From: VRUE01 sp963699215
Lineage (GTDB): Bacteria > Actinomycetota > Thermoleophilia > Solirubrobacterales > 70-9
Assembly (NCBI GenBank): GCA_963699215.1
Contig: OY969422.1
Coordinates: forward strand, 1,488,001-1,552,000
Direction: 5' to 3'
Length of the DNA stretch: 64,000 nucleotides
Shown: in pieces, positions 61,301 through 64,000 of the stretch
Numbering within the stretch: the first letter of the stretch is position 1
Layout: every line of letters starts with the position of its first letter
The notes under the pieces: generated by a model
What the model was told of the DNA's origin: nothing
The model's database searches: none
What the model saw: the letters and a program-made list of their open reading frames with translations, nothing else
Position numbers and translations under genes: made by a program

Positions 61301-61936
61301 CTTCAGCTCCGCGAGCGTCTCGGCCGCGACCGCGGCGGCGCGACGGACGGCTTCCCCGGGGTCCGCGGGCGGCGGATCGGGCAGGCACGGCGCGGCGATT
61401 CCGCGGCTGCGCAGCTCGGCGTGGACGCCGCCGACGATCGCGCGCAGGCCGCCGATCTCGAAAGCGGCCACGGTCCGCTCGCGCGCCTCCTCGCCGTCGG
61501 CGAGGAACTCCTCCAGCGCGTCGTCGAACGCCTCGCGCGCCGCTCGCTCGGCCTCGGGCCCGTCGAGCACGCGGAAGCGCGGGTCGATCCCGGCGGCCAC
61601 CGGGTGGCCGGCGAGCAGGCGGTTGCAGAAGCCGTGGATCGTCGTCACCCAGGCGCTGCCGATCGTCGACAGCAGCTCCGCGGCGCGCTGGGACCCGCTC
61701 GTGGCGCGCAGCTCGAGGGCGGCGCGGATGCGCTGTCGCAGCTCGGTCGCCGCCTTGTCGGTGAAGGTGAAGGCGAGGACGGCGTCGGTGGGGATCTCCA
61801 GATCGCAGACCAGGCGGCAGTAGCGGTCGACCATGACGCCGGTCTTGCCGGTGCCCGCGCCGGCCTCGACCAGGATGTCGTGGCCGGACGCCTCGATCGC
61901 CAGCGACTGCTCTGGGGTTGGGACGCGCTCGCTCAC
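58361..61936 (-). CDS. UvrD/RecB-type helicase-nuclease (AddA-like)
   Basis: This protein of 1191 residues is a superfamily-1 DNA helicase with a C-terminal nuclease domain. Walker A is ILVEAGAGTGKTGVMVDRY near residue 21, and AVLAFTFTDKAATELRQRIR is motif Ia. LLVDEFQDTNRLQL near 330 is motif II, and IMTVHSAKGLEFGVVAIPN near 728 is motif V. The RecB-like nuclease has PLVVDYKTDRLG near 1085 and QRAIYALAVAEARNAA. Together with the upstream nuclease gene it forms an AddAB-like complex for double-strand-break resection. GTG 61936 overlaps the upstream stop (GTGA). The exact subfamily (AddA or actinobacterial AdnA/B) is not settled by sequence reading. Confidence 0.88.
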   Translation of the reverse strand: MSERVPTPEQSLAIEASGHDILVEAGAGTGKTGVMVDRYCRLVCDLEIPTDAVLAFTFTDKAATELRQRIRAALELRATSGSQRAAELLSTIGSAWVTTIHGFCNRLLAGHPVAAGIDPRFRVLDGPEAERAAREAFDDALEEFLADGEEARERTVAAFEIGGLRAIVGGVHAELRSRGIAAPCLPDPPPADPGEAVRRAAAVAAETLAELKPANSSRELVERALEALGEAGDVPSLDLLASLRTDSKAKSMSAYREAIDAAVAAAAAAGEGGNAYRHIAELLGLFATRFEAVKGRREGLDFEDLQLRALQLLEREEIGNAYRTRFSHLLVDEFQDTNRLQLRLIEALRGPRTELMAVGDELQSIYGFRHADLDVFREQRRAAEQGADAAAMELSGNFRSRPELIGAVNAIGAELLGDAYRALRVGAPPSLPTPPGEGPAAELLLTARDGWDAEGIDLAPATDADAPPSHLAEARFVAERLRELAESGVERGEMVVLLRAFTHLDAYEDSLERAGLRPYTIGGRGYWSQQQVADVCTLLATIANPLDDQALFGALASPACAAAPDTLWLLRAAAGRRRHVWPALERAAQPPVSARDSSVEDEAAEEPRDEGLDDPARLEAIPESERELLRRFVEAVAGLRERAGRLTLAGLIDAAITETGYDLATLMRPSGEARFANVRKLMRLAGEFEAREGRDLRGLLDFLASRAEADAEAEAASAIEGHDGVRIMTVHSAKGLEFGVVAIPNLSRRLLAGSRLPPLTLGRESEEPRVGLQLRRLGAASINLYAYEELCAESQQREAEEELRLFHVAATRARERLILSGVAMPQPGRSIQPGTPAIERILSSFEVDRERDSAIAIPAPEPRDGLDASFEPSQIAVRVNLPSPERAAELTATRRDATPPPPSSPGRAPLQERRPPTVPNRPLSYTAIAAYEECAYRFHMERVLDLSDRGRASSRTAGTTATAPEEEGTEPSLRDAAAARGAAVHSLLEWSQENEWREPGADLVELHAAAAGLDPDGGVEAELLAPVRAWLGSSLLRERVQVAGSASRAEVPLLLGVSDAILRGSIDLLVERQGDPPLVVDYKTDRLGASSPAERAAKYETQRAIYALAVAEARNAAAVEVAYVFLERPEEPVVDLLDREEMARGRERLAEAIGRIGAGEFPVAAVERRSWDLCRGCPALGRLCSGPAPAS

Positions 61937-64000
61937 CGCTCCTCCCACTCGCCTTCCTCGGCATCGGCCGGCGCTCGGTCCCGGCGGCAGATCGGGGCGA
62001 AGTCGCAGAAGGGGGGGCAGAGGTCGTGGCCGCGCAGGCCGCGTCGCGGCCCCGGGTCGCGGCGGATGTCGCCGCGGCGCATGCGGGCGACGATCTCGCC
62101 CGCGCGCCCGCGCGCGTCGTCGAGCAGCAGCTCGAAGCCCTCGCTGTCTACGAGGTCGTTCTCGTAGAGCCGGTAGGAGGCGAGCTCGCCCGCGGCGTCC
62201 TCGCGGACCACGCCGCGCGGGCGCCGGGCCGAGGTTCCGCGCAGCGGGTGGTAGAGCCCGCCGACCGCTTCCGCGCCCCAGTGCTCGGCGACCGCGATCA
62301 GGTAGAGCTGCAGCTGCAGCTTCGCCTGCTCCTCGAACTTCTCGCGCGGCGTGACGACGCGCGAGAGCTTGTAGTCGAGGACGACCGCCCGCCCGTCGGG
62401 CGCGCGGTCGACCCGGTCGATCGCTCCGTGTAGGCCCCAGCCGTCGATCTCGAGCACCGGGCGCTCGGCCTCGTCTCCCTCGCCGAAGCCGGCCTCCAGC
62501 AGCCAGGGCTCGAAGCCGTCCGTCTGCCGGCCGGCCTCGTCGGCCAGGAAGCGGGCGAGCAGGCCCTCGACGCGGCGCACGATCGCCCGCTCGGCCGGGT
62601 GGGCGCCCATGCCGCGCTCGGCCGCGATCTCGCCCACCAGGCGACGCGCCCGGCCGATCCAGATCCCCAGCGAGCCGGGGCGGGGGAGGGAATCGCCGCC
62701 CGGCTGCTCGCGGTAGAGGCGATCCAGCGCCGCGTGCATGAGGCCGCCCTGGACGAGCGGATCGGGGGCCGGGTCGAGCGGCTGGGGGTCGAGCTCGTGC
62801 GAGACGAACCAGCGGTAGGAGCAGACGTCGAACCCCTCCAGGGTCGTGCCGCCGTAGGCCGGGACCCCGGCTAGGGCTTCGAGGACGAGTGGGTTGGAGA
62901 GAGGCCCGGGCGCGCGCGCGGCGGCCTCCGCCGCGCGCGCGGTCGCCAGCCGTCGCCCTATCCGCTCGGCGGCGTCGGCTGGGACGGCGGCTCCGGCCAG
63001 CAGCGCCTCGGTGTCGGCGTCCCGCCCGTGGGCCGCGAGCGAGCGCGCCAGCTCTGTCTCCGATGGTGCCTCGCCGGGCAGGTGGACGACCCGGGCGAGG
63101 TCGCGGGCGACGGTCAGCCCAGCCTCGACCGGGTCGGCCTCGTCCCCGGGCGGCGGCTCGAGCAGGCGCCGGACGTCGTCGAGGAAGGGCGAGCGCGGCT
63201 CGGCGACGCCGTTCTCGTCGCTGTCGCGGTAGGAGAGGAAGAGCCGCCGGCTGGGCAGCGCCAGGCAGGCGTGGAAGAGGTAGCGCTCCTCGGCGTCGGG
63301 ATCGCGGCGGGGCTCGAGACCGAGCGCGAGGCGCTGCGATTCGGAGAGGAAGGGGTCCTCGCCGCGGTCCCGGCGCGGGAACTCGCCGTCCTGGAGTGAG
63401 GCGACGAAGGCGTGCTCGAAGCGCGAGGCGCGCAGCCGGTAGGGGCTGGCGATCCGCACCCGGCCCTCGACCGGCCCGCTCCAGGCGCGGTAGCGAAGCT
63501 CGCGCAGCGTCGCGGCCAGGTTCTCGGGCCGGGGGGCGAGCTGGGGGATCTCGGCGAGGTCGCCGAGCGCGGCGGAGATCTCGGCGGCAGCGCGCAGCTC
63601 CAGCCCGTCGCCCCGTCCGGGGGGCGGCCCGTCCCCATCGCCGCGGAGGGGGCGGGAGGCCATCGTCGCCGCGAGGCGGGCGACTGCGGCAGCCAGCGCG
63701 GCAGGCCCTTCGTCCGCCGCCCGCCTGACTCGCGCGAGGTCGTCCGGCAGCCGCTCGTACCGCTCCTCCCATAGCTCCAGCGCGGTTGCCGCGCTCACCA
63801 GGCGGCGGCGGCGGACGGCACGCTCGAACCAGTCGACCTGCGCCGGGGGTAGCCCCGACGGACCGCGCAGGAAGCGCAGCAGGTCGGCTGCGCGGCCCTC
63901 GCCGAGCTCCGCTTCGAGCAACGCGATCAGGGTTCCGCCAACCGAGGTCGAGGCGACCGGCACCTCGGCCTCGAGCGCCACGGCGATGCCCGAGGACTCG
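61933..64000 (-). CDS. RecB-family nuclease/helicase-like subunit (AddB-like), N-terminus beyond the window
   Basis: At least 689 residues are read here and the frame continues past the right edge, so the N-terminal helicase-like part is missing. The C-terminal PD-(D/E)XK nuclease reads AVVLDYKLSRVV and AKLQLQLYLIAVAEHWG. Four cysteines, one in FDVCSYRWFV and three in HDLCPPFCDFAPICRR, match the 4Fe-4S cluster that closes the AddB nuclease. The upstream segment holds AFVASLQDGEFPRRDRGEDPFLSESQR and LFLSYRDSDENG, typical of AddB/RecB-family subunits. Its stop overlaps the AddA-like start (GTGA). Confidence 0.85.
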   Translation of the reverse strand, partial: ESSGIAVALEAEVPVASTSVGGTLIALLEAELGEGRAADLLRFLRGPSGLPPAQVDWFERAVRRRRLVSAATALELWEERYERLPDDLARVRRAADEGPAALAAAVARLAATMASRPLRGDGDGPPPGRGDGLELRAAAEISAALGDLAEIPQLAPRPENLAATLRELRYRAWSGPVEGRVRIASPYRLRASRFEHAFVASLQDGEFPRRDRGEDPFLSESQRLALGLEPRRDPDAEERYLFHACLALPSRRLFLSYRDSDENGVAEPRSPFLDDVRRLLEPPPGDEADPVEAGLTVARDLARVVHLPGEAPSETELARSLAAHGRDADTEALLAGAAVPADAAERIGRRLATARAAEAAARAPGPLSNPLVLEALAGVPAYGGTTLEGFDVCSYRWFVSHELDPQPLDPAPDPLVQGGLMHAALDRLYREQPGGDSLPRPGSLGIWIGRARRLVGEIAAERGMGAHPAERAIVRRVEGLLARFLADEAGRQTDGFEPWLLEAGFGEGDEAERPVLEIDGWGLHGAIDRVDRAPDGRAVVLDYKLSRVVTPREKFEEQAKLQLQLYLIAVAEHWGAEAVGGLYHPLRGTSARRPRGVVREDAAGELASYRLYENDLVDSEGFELLLDDARGRAGEIVARMRRGDIRRDPGPRRGLRGHDLCPPFCDFAPICRRDRAPADAEEGEWEER

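Overview
The window is a dense, high-GC stretch of a bacterial chromosome with about 65 recognisable genes and one tRNA gene. It most resembles a deep-branching actinobacterium of the Thermoleophilia (Solirubrobacterales-like). The lysS-clpC and disA-carD-ispD-ispF-cysS-rlmB order is actinobacterial. A SigH-type sigma factor follows rlmB, as in Firmicutes. A secreted protein starts with a membrane segment of the AMVVASIALIVALGG type that I associate with this class. The lineage is an inference; no rRNA gene is present.

Layout. 1-5405: tail of lysS, clpC, an aldo/keto reductase and a DHA2-type exporter. 5542-16425: the core block disA, carD, ispD, ispF, cysS, rlmB, sigH, interrupted by a DUF389 membrane protein with a tiny overlapping partner, a PHP phosphatase, an acyl-CoA synthetase and a coiled-coil protein. 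16523-28587: a mixed set with a saccharopine-dehydrogenase-like reductase, a GNAT-like protein, tRNA-Thr(TGT), a SHOCT membrane protein, a VOC/iron-alcohol-dehydrogenase pair, a natural PlsC-GpsA fusion, an ECF sigma factor with an overlapping membrane partner, a rhomboid protease, a frameshifted cobalamin-binding protein and a CBS/CorC membrane protein. 28584-39488: a fatty-acid or steroid-type degradation region with a 3-hydroxyacyl-CoA dehydrogenase, a thiolase, three acyl-CoA dehydrogenases (two forming a probable heteromeric pair) and an LLM flavoprotein. Two of its promoters share one palindromic operator. 39550-51231: an M23 peptidase, then lysA-hom-thrC-thrB (aspartate-family amino acids), a cupin and a very large gltB. 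51235-64000: FHA protein, SRPBCC protein, lipoprotein, a penicillin-binding protein with a MarP-like protease, an HxlR regulator, xseA-xseB, and an AddAB-like helicase-nuclease pair running off the right edge.

Themes worth a second look: (1) palindromic DNA elements with related ends or loop motifs between genes, and two in-frame palindromic inserts inside ispD and cysS; (2) apparent non-canonical start codons (ATT for carD, ATC for the FHA protein, none visible for ispD); (3) two single-base frameshifts (thrC and the cobalamin-binding protein), either sequencing errors or real lesions; (4) a possible structured RNA upstream of ispF; (5) the shared operator of the acyl-CoA catabolic genes. 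No CRISPR array, insertion sequence, prophage or rRNA gene was seen, and no gene-free stretch exceeds 300 bases.
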